A DNA stretch of 64,000 bases from positions 325,131 to 389,130 of the forward strand of contig NZ_JAFMPS010000002.1 in NCBI RefSeq assembly GCF_020667895.1. The letters are read 5' to 3'. The stretch comes from Alcanivorax sp. 1008. GTDB taxonomy: Bacteria; Pseudomonadota; Gammaproteobacteria; Pseudomonadales; Alcanivoracaceae. Both the position numbers and the translations under genes were made by a program. Numbering within the stretch: position 1 is the first letter of the stretch; the number at the start of each line of letters is the position of its first letter. Shown one piece after another: positions 40,138-48,077 of this stretch. The notes below the pieces were generated by a model. The model was not told the DNA's origin. It was given only the letters and a program-made list of their open reading frames with translations, and made no database searches.

Positions 40138-40162
40138 CGAAGCGAAAACGCATGCCATTGCT

Positions 40163-40191
40163 GCCCCGGGCGCCTTGCCCGGGGCTTTTTT
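40163..40191 (+). terminator. Rho-independent terminator after the diheme cytochrome
   Basis: GCCCCGGGC and GCCCGGGGC form a perfect 9-bp stem with a 5-nt loop, followed by six T. It ends the serine hydrolase/cytochrome operon 26 bp after the stop. Confidence 0.95.
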
Positions 40192-40235
40192 ATGGAAGGC
40201 TCTTTTTTGTATGTTACAAGCAGAAGATTTGGTTG

Positions 40236-40314
40236 CGTTTCGGGGCGGTTGAACCTGGGCATCTCTACACCTCTCAGGTTAGGAGAAGGTGTTCAATAAA
40301 TCGGGGGAACTACA
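40236..40314 (-). mobile_element. Remnant of the upstream end of an IS3-family element
   Basis: The stretch ACACCTCTCAGGTTAGGAGA to CTACA (40267-40314) closely parallels the right end of the IS copy at 44796-45852 (ACACCTCCTCGGTTTGGAGA to CTACA). On the minus strand it is followed by a start ATG and MPRFNRPE, similar to an OrfA N-terminus. The body of the element is gone. It is diverged from the other copy, so it came from a different insertion. Confidence 0.7.
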
Positions 40315-40488
40315 GCGGCAAGGGTGGGCTAACCCTCTACTCATACGGGCGATTAAAATGGGGGATTAAAGTGGCTTGAAAATCAAAATGGATTATCGAA
40401 CAGGCCCGCCACATCTAACAGACACCGACGCGCTCTTTAGTATGGAGCCTTAAAACCTACCCTCCATGCCTAACCTATCAAGGATTTG

Positions 40489-40824
40489 TCAGGCACTTTT
40501 AAAAAGCTGCTCCACCGTCGCGCGAGTTTCGTCGTTGAGAAAACACGTCACGTATTTTCCATTACGCTCAACTCGAATTAGATCCGCATTAACCAGCTCT
40601 TTGATATGGTGTGAAATCGTCGGTGCACTGATACTGAACTGATTAATAAAGTCCGCCAAGGAGCAACCCTGACAGTTTCCTTCTTTCTTGGCTGTTGAGC
40701 TGCTATCCGTCAGTTCTGTAAGCTCAGCCCGTTGTCGCTCAAGTATTTTCAGATAGATTTGCAATCGATGTTGGCTAGATAAGGCTTTGAATATCTTACT
40801 AATTTTGTTGCAGTCTCTATCCAT
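40489..40824 (-). CDS. ArsR-family transcriptional regulator
   Basis: 111 aa winged helix-turn-helix: KALSSQHRLQIYLKIL at the N-terminus, then NQFSISAPTISHHIKELVNA (recognition helix) and DLIRVERNGKYVTCFL (wing). An inserted Ser/Lys-rich segment with CQGC lies before the recognition helix and could bind a metal or act as a thiol switch, but no classic ELCVCDL motif is present. It is divergent from the MBL-fold/SDR pair and probably binds the inverted repeats between them. Confidence 0.87.
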   Translation of the reverse strand: MDRDCNKISKIFKALSSQHRLQIYLKILERQRAELTELTDSSSTAKKEGNCQGCSLADFINQFSISAPTISHHIKELVNADLIRVERNGKYVTCFLNDETRATVEQLFKSA

Positions 40825-40888
40825 CTCAGATTCCTAATGTCGACTATCGTCTTCGTCTGTAAGTATACCGGAAACCAATCTAATTTAT

Positions 40889-40922
40889 ATAGTTTGACAA
40901 CTATCTAATTATTGGATAGTTT
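40889..40922 (+). promoter_or_regulatory. Promoter with overlapping inverted-repeat operator
   Basis: TTGACA (40894-40899), a 17-bp spacer and TAGTTT (40917-40922) form a good sigma70 promoter for the MBL-fold gene. Half-sites overlap it: ATAGTT-N4-AACTAT (40889-40904) is a perfect 6-4-6 inverted repeat, and AACTATC (40899-40905) pairs with GATAGTT (40915-40921). This layout fits repression by the divergent ArsR-type protein. Confidence 0.75.
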
Positions 40923-41014
40923 CACACTTCGATATATATCTTATTGTGAAAGCGGCTCTTCGGGGCTTTCCCAGGAAAACCGCTCACGCGAATAGCCATA
41001 GTCGGATAAACGAG

Positions 41015-42031
41015 ATGCCACAAGAAACAGAGAAAAGCAAACCAGCCGGAGCGGTATACAGTCACGGCAAATTCAGGAATATACAAAAAACACAGGTTAT
41101 TAGCGCCAAGAAATTAAGAAGAATGGCCGAGAGTTTCTTGACTGAAAAATCGCGTCATTCTTTCCCAAAGATAGAGATGCCTATTAAAAAAATAGGGACG
41201 GCAGATATTGTAGAAGCTGCCAACAATACGATGTGGCGACTTTGCCATTCTACTCTCCTGCTAAAAGTCTCGAATCAAGTCTTTTTGACCGACCCGGTTT
41301 TTTGTGACCGTGCATCACCCTCTCAAAAATTTGGTCCCAAACGTTTTCACCCGAATCCGATAAACATCGACGAATTACCTGCGATTGATGGCGTTCTACT
41401 TTCTCACGATCACTATGATCACCTGGATAAAGCCGCAATTCTGAAGCTCAGTAATAAAGTAACGCGCTTCTATACCCCGCTGAAACTGGGCGATTTACTA
41501 ATGCATTGGGGAGTTCCAGAAAGCAAGATCGAACAGCTGGATTGGTGGGAGTCTATTTACGCTGGAAATATCAAGCTCACCTGTACCCCCGCCCAGCATT
41601 ACTCAGGTCGGGGAATATTTGACAGCCAAAAACGACTCTGGTCGTCCTGGGCTGTAGAAACACCTGATGTGAATTTATTTTTCAGTGGCGATAGTGGTTA
41701 CTTTGACGGGTTTAAAGAAATCGGCGAACGCCTTGGTCCCTTTGATATCACCTTCATAGAAACGGGAGCCTATAATAAGGCGTGGCAAGATATTCACATG
41801 TTACCAGAGGACTCCATCCAAGCGCACCTCGATCTAAAAGGCTGTCATTTTTATCCAATTCATAATGCAACTTTTGACCTGGCCTTTCATGCCTGGTTTG
41901 ACCCTTTCAGGAGGATCACCACGCTAGCTGACGAAAATCACGTAAAGCTTGTAACCCCCATGATCGGTCAGGCAATTAGTTTAATGGCGCCTAAAGCCGA
42001 TAACTTATGGTGGCAGGAGTTAAAAGTTTAA
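41015..42031 (+). CDS. MBL-fold metal-dependent hydrolase (NAPE-PLD/UlaG-like)
   Basis: 338 aa from ATG 41015; a GTG at 40946 is an alternative. Metallo-beta-lactamase fold of the NAPE-hydrolysing phospholipase D-like group: TDPVFCDRASPSQKFGPKRF, the HxHxDH motif HDHYDH (131-136), TPAQHYSGRG, FFSGDSGYF and ETGAYNKAW. Likely hydrolyses a phosphodiester or lipid-type substrate in the cytoplasm. It is followed by an SDR gene 39 bp downstream in the same transcription unit. Confidence 0.87.
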   Translation: MPQETEKSKPAGAVYSHGKFRNIQKTQVISAKKLRRMAESFLTEKSRHSFPKIEMPIKKIGTADIVEAANNTMWRLCHSTLLLKVSNQVFLTDPVFCDRASPSQKFGPKRFHPNPINIDELPAIDGVLLSHDHYDHLDKAAILKLSNKVTRFYTPLKLGDLLMHWGVPESKIEQLDWWESIYAGNIKLTCTPAQHYSGRGIFDSQKRLWSSWAVETPDVNLFFSGDSGYFDGFKEIGERLGPFDITFIETGAYNKAWQDIHMLPEDSIQAHLDLKGCHFYPIHNATFDLAFHAWFDPFRRITTLADENHVKLVTPMIGQAISLMAPKADNLWWQELKV

Positions 42032-42070
42032 CTACCTGAGCGAACTCACTCACTACAAAGGAAATTTTGT

Positions 42071-43057
42071 ATGGCAACTAGTGCAATGAGCGTAAGTGAA
42101 AACGTCGATTTAACCGGTAAGCGCGTAGTAGTTACCGGGGCGAGCAGCGGTATTGGAAAAGAGCTCAGTCGAGTATTGGTCATCCGCGGTGCTGAAGTGA
42201 TTATGGCCTGCCGCAACGAGCAAAAGACCAGGCATACAATCAACGAGTTAGCCAGTTCGCTTGACGAGGATCAAGTACAGCGCCTGGTGTTTGAAGAGTG
42301 CGATCTTTCGTCTTTGAAAAATGTCTACAGTTTCTGTCAACGTCTAACTGAGCAAGCGGTGCCTATTCATCGCTTATTTTTTAATGGTGGCGTTTTTAGT
42401 GTTCCATTCAAGCTCACACCAGAAGGTTTGGAATATACATACACAGCAAATTACTTGGGCCACTATTTACTACTTAGAGCCTTTTTAAATGCTGATTTAC
42501 TGAACTCAGATTCACAGGTAATCGCTACGATGTCGGAAGGTGGTTACCAGTACCCCTTTGCTTCGGCCAACCTCGAAATGCTCGCGACACCAGAAAATGC
42601 AAGTTATCTGCAGCGTTCGGTTGCGCGATTTACAGCAAGCCCTAATAGCAAAGTTATGATGATGTTGATGATGGAGTACTTTAATCGAAATATGCAAGAT
42701 GAAGTAGCACCAAAGATCCGCTTTAATAGTGCTGACCCTGGCCCCACACTCACCGACAATATCAATCAAATGGGGATCGCGCTAAAGTTTCTCGCGCCAA
42801 TTTACACACCTTTCTTCATGCACTCTGTTGAACGAGGGGCTGCAGGCTTGATGTGGCTAGCAGTAGCAGATGAAGCAAAGGATCTCAATGGTGTGTTGCT
42901 AAATAAACGCTTTAAAGAGGTTTCCATACCTGCCAGAAGTCGGGACTCAAATCTGTCTGACAGATGCTGGGAGTTGTCGGAAAAAATTATAGAAACCAGG
43001 CTTAATATGCCCGTCTCGTCGCTTTGCCGAGAGAAAGGCAGTCTTTTGGCCTCGTAA
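42071..43057 (+). CDS. SDR-family protein lacking the catalytic tyrosine
   Basis: 328 aa. The Rossmann NAD(P) motif TGASSGIG (22-29) is intact and the overall plan resembles retinol-dehydrogenase-like SDRs (CDLSSLKNV, YLGHYLLLRAFL). The usual YxxSK reads SPNSK (190-194): Lys194 is present but Tyr is Ser190. The NNAG motif is also altered (FNGG, 104-107). The catalytic Ser is probably S155. It may bind a nucleotide without normal dehydrogenase chemistry. Confidence 0.82.
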   Translation: MATSAMSVSENVDLTGKRVVVTGASSGIGKELSRVLVIRGAEVIMACRNEQKTRHTINELASSLDEDQVQRLVFEECDLSSLKNVYSFCQRLTEQAVPIHRLFFNGGVFSVPFKLTPEGLEYTYTANYLGHYLLLRAFLNADLLNSDSQVIATMSEGGYQYPFASANLEMLATPENASYLQRSVARFTASPNSKVMMMLMMEYFNRNMQDEVAPKIRFNSADPGPTLTDNINQMGIALKFLAPIYTPFFMHSVERGAAGLMWLAVADEAKDLNGVLLNKRFKEVSIPARSRDSNLSDRCWELSEKIIETRLNMPVSSLCREKGSLLAS

Positions 43058-43278
43058 ATTTGTTCTATTGGCTTGAAAATAGTTCTTCTACCTAAATGCT
43101 ATGGCAGCCCACAAATAGTGGTTAAGTATTTCTAAGTTTTTTATAACAATACTTAGTTGATTTAACTTTAAATATGTAAGCCGACTAAACGGTCTAGTAT
43201 AGATTTACCCGATCGCAAAAATGTTTACCCGTTTTTCTGAGAAATTGTCATCGTTATGGTAGAAGAGGGAGATTGAGC

Positions 43279-43881
43279 GTGAATCAAGTCAAATCGATAG
43301 GGTTTAAGCCCACCTCTGTGCATTTACGAATCATTGCACTTATATCGGTTCTCATAGCAGCATATTTTGTTGGTCAACAAAATGATCTTATTGGCAATCT
43401 AGATCCCTATGCAGTTAGGGAGGCAGTAAAGCAATGGGGTGCGCTGGGAATTGTTGTCTTTATCGGCTTCTATGTCATTGGTTTAGTGCTGTATATACCT
43501 GGGACTTTGTTCTCGGTCGCAGGTGCTCTTTTGTTTGGGAAGCTATATGGCTTTTTTGCAGTATGGATTGCGGCAAACATCGCCGTTAACGCATCGTTCT
43601 GGGTGGTTCGATTGGTCGGGGGGCAGTTATTGGATGAGGTGAAACATCCGTTGATTCTAAAGATGACCGACCGACTATATGAGAAACCTGTTCAAACAAT
43701 CGCTATTTTGCGATTGTTTCTATTTACAGCACCGGGGTTAAATACTGTACTTGCCCTGAGTCGTGTTCGTGGCAGCGATCATCTGTGGGGAAGTCTTTTG
43801 GGCGCAATAGTACCGACTGCAATGGTAGTAATGATGACTGACTGGGTGTTGACCTACTTCTATGATCTGCCACCACTTTAA
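43279..43881 (+). CDS. TVP38/TMEM64 (DedA-like VTT) membrane protein
   Basis: About 200 aa, GTG 43279 preferred (GAGGGA eight bases upstream), with TTG 43273 also possible. Membrane protein with the VTT/SNARE-associated core: VLYIPGTLFSVAGALLFGK, FAVWIAANIAVNASFWVVRL and a re-entrant LFLFTAPGLNTVLALSRV segment. Family members act in lipid or small-molecule transport across the membrane. The upstream 200 bp is AT-rich. Confidence 0.85.
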   Translation: MNQVKSIGFKPTSVHLRIIALISVLIAAYFVGQQNDLIGNLDPYAVREAVKQWGALGIVVFIGFYVIGLVLYIPGTLFSVAGALLFGKLYGFFAVWIAANIAVNASFWVVRLVGGQLLDEVKHPLILKMTDRLYEKPVQTIAILRLFLFTAPGLNTVLALSRVRGSDHLWGSLLGAIVPTAMVVMMTDWVLTYFYDLPPL

Positions 43882-43894
43882 TGGGCACTTTCAG

Positions 43895-43980
43895 GCACAG
43901 GCCGAAGCCCCAGCCCTTATGAGTCTGCGTCAGCTTCAGTAGCCGGTCGGCAATCAGGGCGTCTCTGATCTTCCCCCGAC
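43895..43980 (-). pseudogene. Fragment of an IS3-family transposase (OrfB)
   Basis: On the minus strand the frame reads KIRDALIADRLLKLTQTHKG followed by WGFGLCL, which matches the helical DNA-binding region before the catalytic domain of IS3-family OrfB proteins (the usual continuation with an NHKRVYRVY-like motif is absent). About 30 codons remain. Not the same region as the nearby IS copy encodes at its ends. Confidence 0.55.
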
Positions 43981-43982
43981 AA
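43966..43982 (+). repeat. IS end motif, copy 1
   Basis: TGATCTTCCCCCGACAA, the same 14-base start as the left end of the IS at 44796 and as copy 3 at 50515. No IS body follows. Confidence 0.7.
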
Positions 43983-43991
43983 CATGCGCTT

Positions 43992-44753
43992 GTTAGGCGG
44001 AAGCATCCCCAAGTTCGGGATTCCAAAGCGAGTATGAACGTCGGCAACATCTTTAGCTGTTATGTCGCCCTCTCATCCGCCGCCGTCCACGAATCCACCG
44101 CACCACCAAAAGAATACCAATCGGCCAGATGATGATTGGCCCAAAGAAGATTAGCAATGCGAGAGGCCATGCAATGGCGGTAATAATAGCATTTTCGAGT
44201 GCCGATCTTTCATCTTTATTGCGGGGGCGTAAATCAAAACGGGTTGGAGGCTCCCATTGAATTTCAGCTGGCACTGCGGGGTGATCATAAAATTCATCGC
44301 GATCTAGTGGTCCGATGGCTGTGTTTTGTCCGTGACTAGGCACTTTCCTTTTGATAAGGAAAAAGTGTTCACGATCAATGTCAGTCTTAAAATATTCTGA
44401 GTTATCTCGAAGCTTGGCTCCGTGTGTCCTGACCAGTAGATGTTCATCGGTAAAATAATAACCCGAGACAGGTCCGTAATTCCCGTTGCTCATATCCCCG
44501 CAAACTTGAGCGTATGTGTCAACCTGATCTATACAGACATGAAAACTATCCGTTTTCCAGAGACTAAATCCGTGCCCAATGTCCCTTACGAAATCATTCC
44601 ACCCTGCCGCTAGACTGCAGCCTGACCAGAAGACGAGAAAGCCCACCAGAAGCTGCTTAATCCCCATATTTAGGGGCGATGAGAATGAGGGGTTCATGAG
44701 GGCTTTCTCGTTGCATTATTCATACTTGGAGCACAAGCTCTTCGCCGCCTAAC
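43992..44753 (-). other. Cassette-like segment bounded by 9-bp inverted repeats
   Basis: GTTAGGCGG (43992-44000) and CCGCCTAAC (44745-44753) bracket one ORF. Read on the minus strand, this is GTTAGGC-ORF-GCCTAAC, the arrangement of core sites in an integron gene cassette, with AACAAGCGCATG following GCCTAAC as in many attC sites. A complete attC with a second GTTRRRY was not found, and no integrase is present, so the segment is only cassette-like. Confidence 0.4.
44053..44697 (-). CDS. Hypothetical membrane-associated protein
   Basis: 214 aa. A hydrophobic N-terminus resembling a signal (LLVGFLVFWSGCSLAAG) is followed by a Cys-containing extracytoplasmic domain (DSFHVCIDQVDTYAQVCGDM) and a C-terminal membrane segment with a basic tail (VVRWIRGRRRMRGRHNS). 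No family recognised. It lies alone inside the cassette-like segment. ATG 44667 is an alternative start but lacks a ribosome site. Confidence 0.6.
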   Translation of the reverse strand: MNPSFSSPLNMGIKQLLVGFLVFWSGCSLAAGWNDFVRDIGHGFSLWKTDSFHVCIDQVDTYAQVCGDMSNGNYGPVSGYYFTDEHLLVRTHGAKLRDNSEYFKTDIDREHFFLIKRKVPSHGQNTAIGPLDRDEFYDHPAVPAEIQWEPPTRFDLRPRNKDERSALENAIITAIAWPLALLIFFGPIIIWPIGILLVVRWIRGRRRMRGRHNS

Positions 44754-44829
44754 GTCGCCAACAGGGGCGTTGGCTGCATCCAGCGACCGAAGGGATGATC
44801 TTCCCCCGATAAAATGGACACACTTCATT

Positions 44830-45666
44830 TCACGCAGCCATTCTCTCGAATTCCATCGGGCTCAGATAGCCCAACGCGGAGTGCAGCCTGCTTCGGTTGT
44901 AAAATTGGTTGATGTATCCGGATAGCGCCAGTCGTAGCTCCGTTTCATTTCTAAACTCCTCTCCGTGGATCAGCTCCGCCTTCAGGCTGTGGAAGAATGA
45001 CTCCATGTGTCCATTGTCAGTGCAACGGCCGGGTCGATTCATACTACAACGAATGCCGTGACGCTCAAGCTCATTCTGCAGTATGTGTGCGCCATACTCA
45101 GAGCCGCGATCCGAATGGAAGATCGTGCCCGACTTCGGCACCCTTACCTTCAATGCCTGCTTCAGGGCACGCAATGTCAGCTCTGCTGTCTTGTTCTTGC
45201 CCAGAGACCAGCCCACGATCTTTCTCGAGTACACATCCATTACCGTGGCCAGATAGCGCCACTCTCTGGCGACCCTGATATAGGTCAGGTCCGCAACCCA
45301 CTGCTGATCCACCGCCGTCGGCGAACCGGCATCCACCCTCAGGTTCTGATGGCGGGCAAAGAACTTCTCCAGGCCGGGAATTCTCCGGTACAGCGTTGTC
45401 GCCCGACCCACCAGGCCTGCATCCCGCATAATACGCTCCACACGTTTCTCGCCGACCCGGATGCCTTGCCGGGCCAATACCTTATGCACCCGCGGGCTAC
45501 CATAGCGGCCTTCGCTCTTTTGGTGAGTTTGCTCGATGCGCCGGGCCAGCCAGCGATCCTCTAGCGCTCTCGCACTCTCGGGACGTTTTAGCCACGCATA
45601 GTAGCCGCTCCGGGAAACCCCGAGCCATCTCGTTGAGCTCTGCAGTACTGGGGGTTTTGGGATTCT
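44830..45666 (-). pseudogene. IS3-family transposase OrfB, 5' end lost
   Basis: The frame is open from 45666 (about 278 codons) but has no good start before the internal ATG at 45489. It encodes WLGVSRSGYYAWLKRP, then GRYGSPRVHKVLARQG, then the rve integrase domain with DDE residues in WVADLTYIRV, FHSDRGSEYG and NGHMESFFHSLKAELI. The catalytic core is intact, but the usual frameshift region with orfA is deleted, so it is probably not expressed as an OrfAB transposase. Confidence 0.85.
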
Positions 45667-45806
45667 TCATCACTGATACACGCTTGCGGCTGTCAGACCT
45701 GATCTTGCCGTCCCGGTACTCTTTGCGCCAGCGCGACAGCACGGATCTTAAGCTCGTCCGCGTACCGCCAGGTCTTTCTCGGATTGTTGTACTTCGGCGT
45801 TTTCAC
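45620..45806 (-). pseudogene. IS3-family OrfA, two deletions
   Basis: GTG 45806 begins VKTPKYNNPRKTWRYADELK, a normal OrfA N-terminus. After about 24 codons the frame shifts and resumes at 45742 as VLSRWRKEYRDGKIRSDSRK, the end of the helix-turn-helix, implying loss of the HTH start. The leucine-zipper part after AELNEMAR is missing and joined directly to orfB sequence. Confidence 0.75.
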
Positions 45807-45893
45807 ACCTCCTCGGTTTGGAGAAGGTATCCACTAAAGCGGCGGGACTACAGAGTCCGCTGCAGCGCCTGATTATTCGTTGTTTCGCTTTCC

Positions 45894-46115
45894 TCATAGA
45901 AAAGAGGTAGAGGTATAAAGATTCTCTACCCGGTCTCTGGCCCATGGTGTTTTTCGCAAAAACTTCAGGCTGGATTTCGCAGATGGGTCGTTCTTGAAGC
46001 AGTTTATGTTAATTCTATTCGCCAGTCCTTCCCAGCCATAGTGATCGACAAGCATTACGACGATCTTTTCAAGAGTGACGCCGTGCAATGGATTGTTTGG
46101 CTGCTCGCCACTCAC
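45894..46115 (-). CDS. VF530-family DNA-binding protein (DUF2132)
   Basis: 73 aa, GTG start. Nearly the whole family consensus is visible: [60 protein letters not shown]. Members are small, possibly DNA-binding proteins known structurally from Vibrio fischeri VF530. It sits about 40 bp beyond the IS end. Confidence 0.9.
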   Translation of the reverse strand: MSGEQPNNPLHGVTLEKIVVMLVDHYGWEGLANRININCFKNDPSAKSSLKFLRKTPWARDRVENLYTSTSFL

Positions 46116-46296
46116 GTCTGGATACGCCTATATTGATGATCGTTTAATGAACGCCCGCATTCGGAGCGTAATCTGCTCCTGCTTGCGCAGGCATTTTCAG
46201 GCTTGTGCCAGCATTGCATGATGCAGGCCCTGATGTCCGACCGCCGAGCAGATTCTATCGCGATCGGGGGTTGTCTGTCCCAGTCGGCGTGTTCTG

Positions 46297-46791
46297 TCAA
46301 AGCCACAGTAGAACGAGCGCCAATAAGACGCTAACCACGGAAGCAAATACAGTCCTGACCAGATTCCATCTGACCCATCCATGTTCGAAAGACTGCCTCG
46401 CTGAGTCCAGCGAGAGTTCATCCATTTCGTCCACAGTCAACGTTTGCAAAGCGTTATTGAGTGGAACATTTATTCGAAAAGTTATCAGTTGTACGCCAAG
46501 GATATAGGCGATCGCACTGGTGCTAACCACGGTTGGTATTGTGCCCTCGTGTTGCAGGACTGCCAGAATAGCCGCGACCACTAAAGCAAAGACGGACCCT
46601 ATCCAGACCAGCCCAAAGACGGGTTGACCGCCTTGAATGATGCCGTCGATCTCCTGAAATGCGCGGATGAACTCCTTGTCCTTCAATTTTCCAATTCCTG
46701 GCATAACGACCGATGCGAAAGCAAAAGCAAACCCGGCGGTTAAGGTGCAAAGCAAAGCAGCCACGATCATTACAATTTCAAACATGATCAT
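46297..46791 (-). CDS. DUF1772 (anthrone oxygenase-like) membrane protein
   Basis: 164 aa from ATG 46791, which overlaps the preceding stop (ATGA); ATG 46785 has better spacing to AAGGGGAG. The frame is open much further upstream, but that overlaps the neighbouring gene. Four hydrophobic segments; FAFASVVMPGIGKLKDKEFI and INVPLNNAL fit DUF1772, a family that includes fungal anthrone oxygenases. Enzymatic activity in bacteria is unproven. Confidence 0.8.
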   Translation of the reverse strand: MIMFEIVMIVAALLCTLTAGFAFAFASVVMPGIGKLKDKEFIRAFQEIDGIIQGGQPVFGLVWIGSVFALVVAAILAVLQHEGTIPTVVSTSAIAYILGVQLITFRINVPLNNALQTLTVDEMDELSLDSARQSFEHGWVRWNLVRTVFASVVSVLLALVLLWL

Positions 46792-47195
46792 GATCTCCCC
46801 TTGCTCGAAGCCGATCTGGCCAGAGTGAACAAGCTCGTCAAAAACACCCAACCAAATCCAAGAACTCCGACGTTTATACCAAAAGCCGTCTTCTCCGTTC
46901 CATCCGGATGCACCATGGATCCGCCATATAGCTCCTGCATCCCATATGCCGCGAGAAAGCCTCCGGTGACAAGTAATGCAATCAGGCTGGCTTGTGCCCT
47001 GCCACCCTTGGTGAGCCAGGTTAACCACAACGCTACCCCGCCAAGGGACGAATTGGTGATTAATTGCCAAACCTCATGCAGTTTTGCATGGGCAACCCAC
47101 GCGGGGTTAAAAACATGGGTATCGTTGATTTCCAGATAAGGAACGACAACGGCATAGAGCACGATTGATAGCGTTAACAGAAATTTATCCAGCAT
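46788..47195 (-). CDS. Small integral membrane protein
   Basis: 135 aa, four hydrophobic segments (MLDKFLLTLSIVLYAVVVPY, SLGGVALWLTWLTKGG, LIALLVTGGFLAAYGM, GVLGFGWVFLTSLFTLA). A conserved-looking HVFNPAWVAHAKLHEVWQLI lies between the first two. No named family recalled with confidence. Translationally coupled to the DUF1772 gene. Confidence 0.7.
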   Translation of the reverse strand: MLDKFLLTLSIVLYAVVVPYLEINDTHVFNPAWVAHAKLHEVWQLITNSSLGGVALWLTWLTKGGRAQASLIALLVTGGFLAAYGMQELYGGSMVHPDGTEKTAFGINVGVLGFGWVFLTSLFTLARSASSKGRS

Positions 47196-47215
47196 TTCTA
47201 ATCTCCAGCTTTAGT

Positions 47216-48046
47216 TTAACGGTATGGCGTACTATCAAGAAACTGCATGATTTTCTGAGTGACTGCGGGGTTCTGAAGCAGCCGGCTGTGGCCCCATCCG
47301 ATGGTTCGAAATATCTGGCTATTTTCGAATGCCAGCAGGAGGCTCTCGGACTCTGAAGCAGGTATTTCCTGATCATTCTTGTCATGAATCAGAAGCACCG
47401 GAATCTTCTCGGCCTCGGCGATTAAAGCCAGATTTAACTTCTCGACCGGCATGCCAACGGTTTTCTCCATGGCCCTGATGAAGTGATTCTTGCTCCGCTT
47501 CCCGAGGTTAAGAAAACGAGCAAATCTGTTCAGCACTCCCTCAATCGTTGCGGGGCTGGAGATAAGAATCATTCCTTCAAAGCTTCCGGTCTGTGCCTGA
47601 GCAGAGACGAGAGCGGCTGCACCAAGTGAATGACCTACGGCAGCATCAAACCTGCAATTGAGGTATTCAATGGTTTCGAGTAATGCTTCGATGAACCGTC
47701 CTGGGTGCGATCTAACCGCTTTTGATTCGCCGTGTCCCAGGGGGTGGACGGCGTAAACCGTGTATTCAAAGGGATTGATCTCTCTGATCAGGCCCTCAAA
47801 CTGCCCGACCCACCCAGACCAGCCGTGTAAAAAAAGTATCTTCTTGCTGCCGCTTCCATATGAGCTGAGTCGAGCTCCGCTCGGCAGGTCAACGTTTTTG
47901 GAAAACAGTTCCTGACAGGACAACCGTCGTTCCGGGGCGATTCGAGGGCTGGTCATCCATTCAACGGCTTTGGATGCCGCTTGACGTGGAAGAATTGAGC
48001 TGTATGCGCCAAAAGCACCCTGAAACATGTTCAAAGCAATGTTCAT
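47216..48046 (-). CDS. Alpha/beta hydrolase
   Basis: 276 aa from ATG 48046 (GGGGACAAACG precedes it; the frame is open to 48169). Oxyanion region ILFLHGWSGWVGQF, nucleophile S140 in VGHSLGAAALVS, acid in HDKNDQEIP, base in GWGHSRLLQ. Substrate unknown. Part of a run of minus-strand genes below an AraC regulator. Confidence 0.87.
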   Translation of the reverse strand: MNIALNMFQGAFGAYSSILPRQAASKAVEWMTSPRIAPERRLSCQELFSKNVDLPSGARLSSYGSGSKKILFLHGWSGWVGQFEGLIREINPFEYTVYAVHPLGHGESKAVRSHPGRFIEALLETIEYLNCRFDAAVGHSLGAAALVSAQAQTGSFEGMILISSPATIEGVLNRFARFLNLGKRSKNHFIRAMEKTVGMPVEKLNLALIAEAEKIPVLLIHDKNDQEIPASESESLLLAFENSQIFRTIGWGHSRLLQNPAVTQKIMQFLDSTPYR

Positions 48047-48077
48047 CGTTTGTCCCCTTTGGATGATTGAATCGTTA

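Larger units (their letters stand above)
40138..40488. other. Intergenic region with terminator and IS remnant
   Basis: Contains the terminator at 40163-40191 and an IS3-family end remnant at about 40236-40314. The rest (40315-40488) shows nothing recognisable. Confidence 0.6.
44796..45852 (-). mobile_element. Degenerate IS3-family insertion sequence
   Basis: Left end TGATCTTCCCCCGATAAAAT, right end (minus strand) TGTAGTCCCGCCGCTTTAGT; the two ends are imperfect inverted repeats starting TG. Only 1057 bp remain, whereas IS3 members are usually about 1.2-1.5 kb. The coding part is a broken orfA and a nearly complete orfB, both on the minus strand. No target duplication was identified. Confidence 0.85.

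Noticed and set aside
38866-40158. A 430-codon open frame on the minus strand opposite the diheme cytochrome
   Set aside because: The product has no family patterns, and it mirrors the codon bias of the plus-strand gene, which has a signal peptide and two heme sites.
43992-44753. A true integron
   Set aside because: No integrase, no attI and no complete attC were found; only core-site-like repeats remain, so it is reported as cassette-like.
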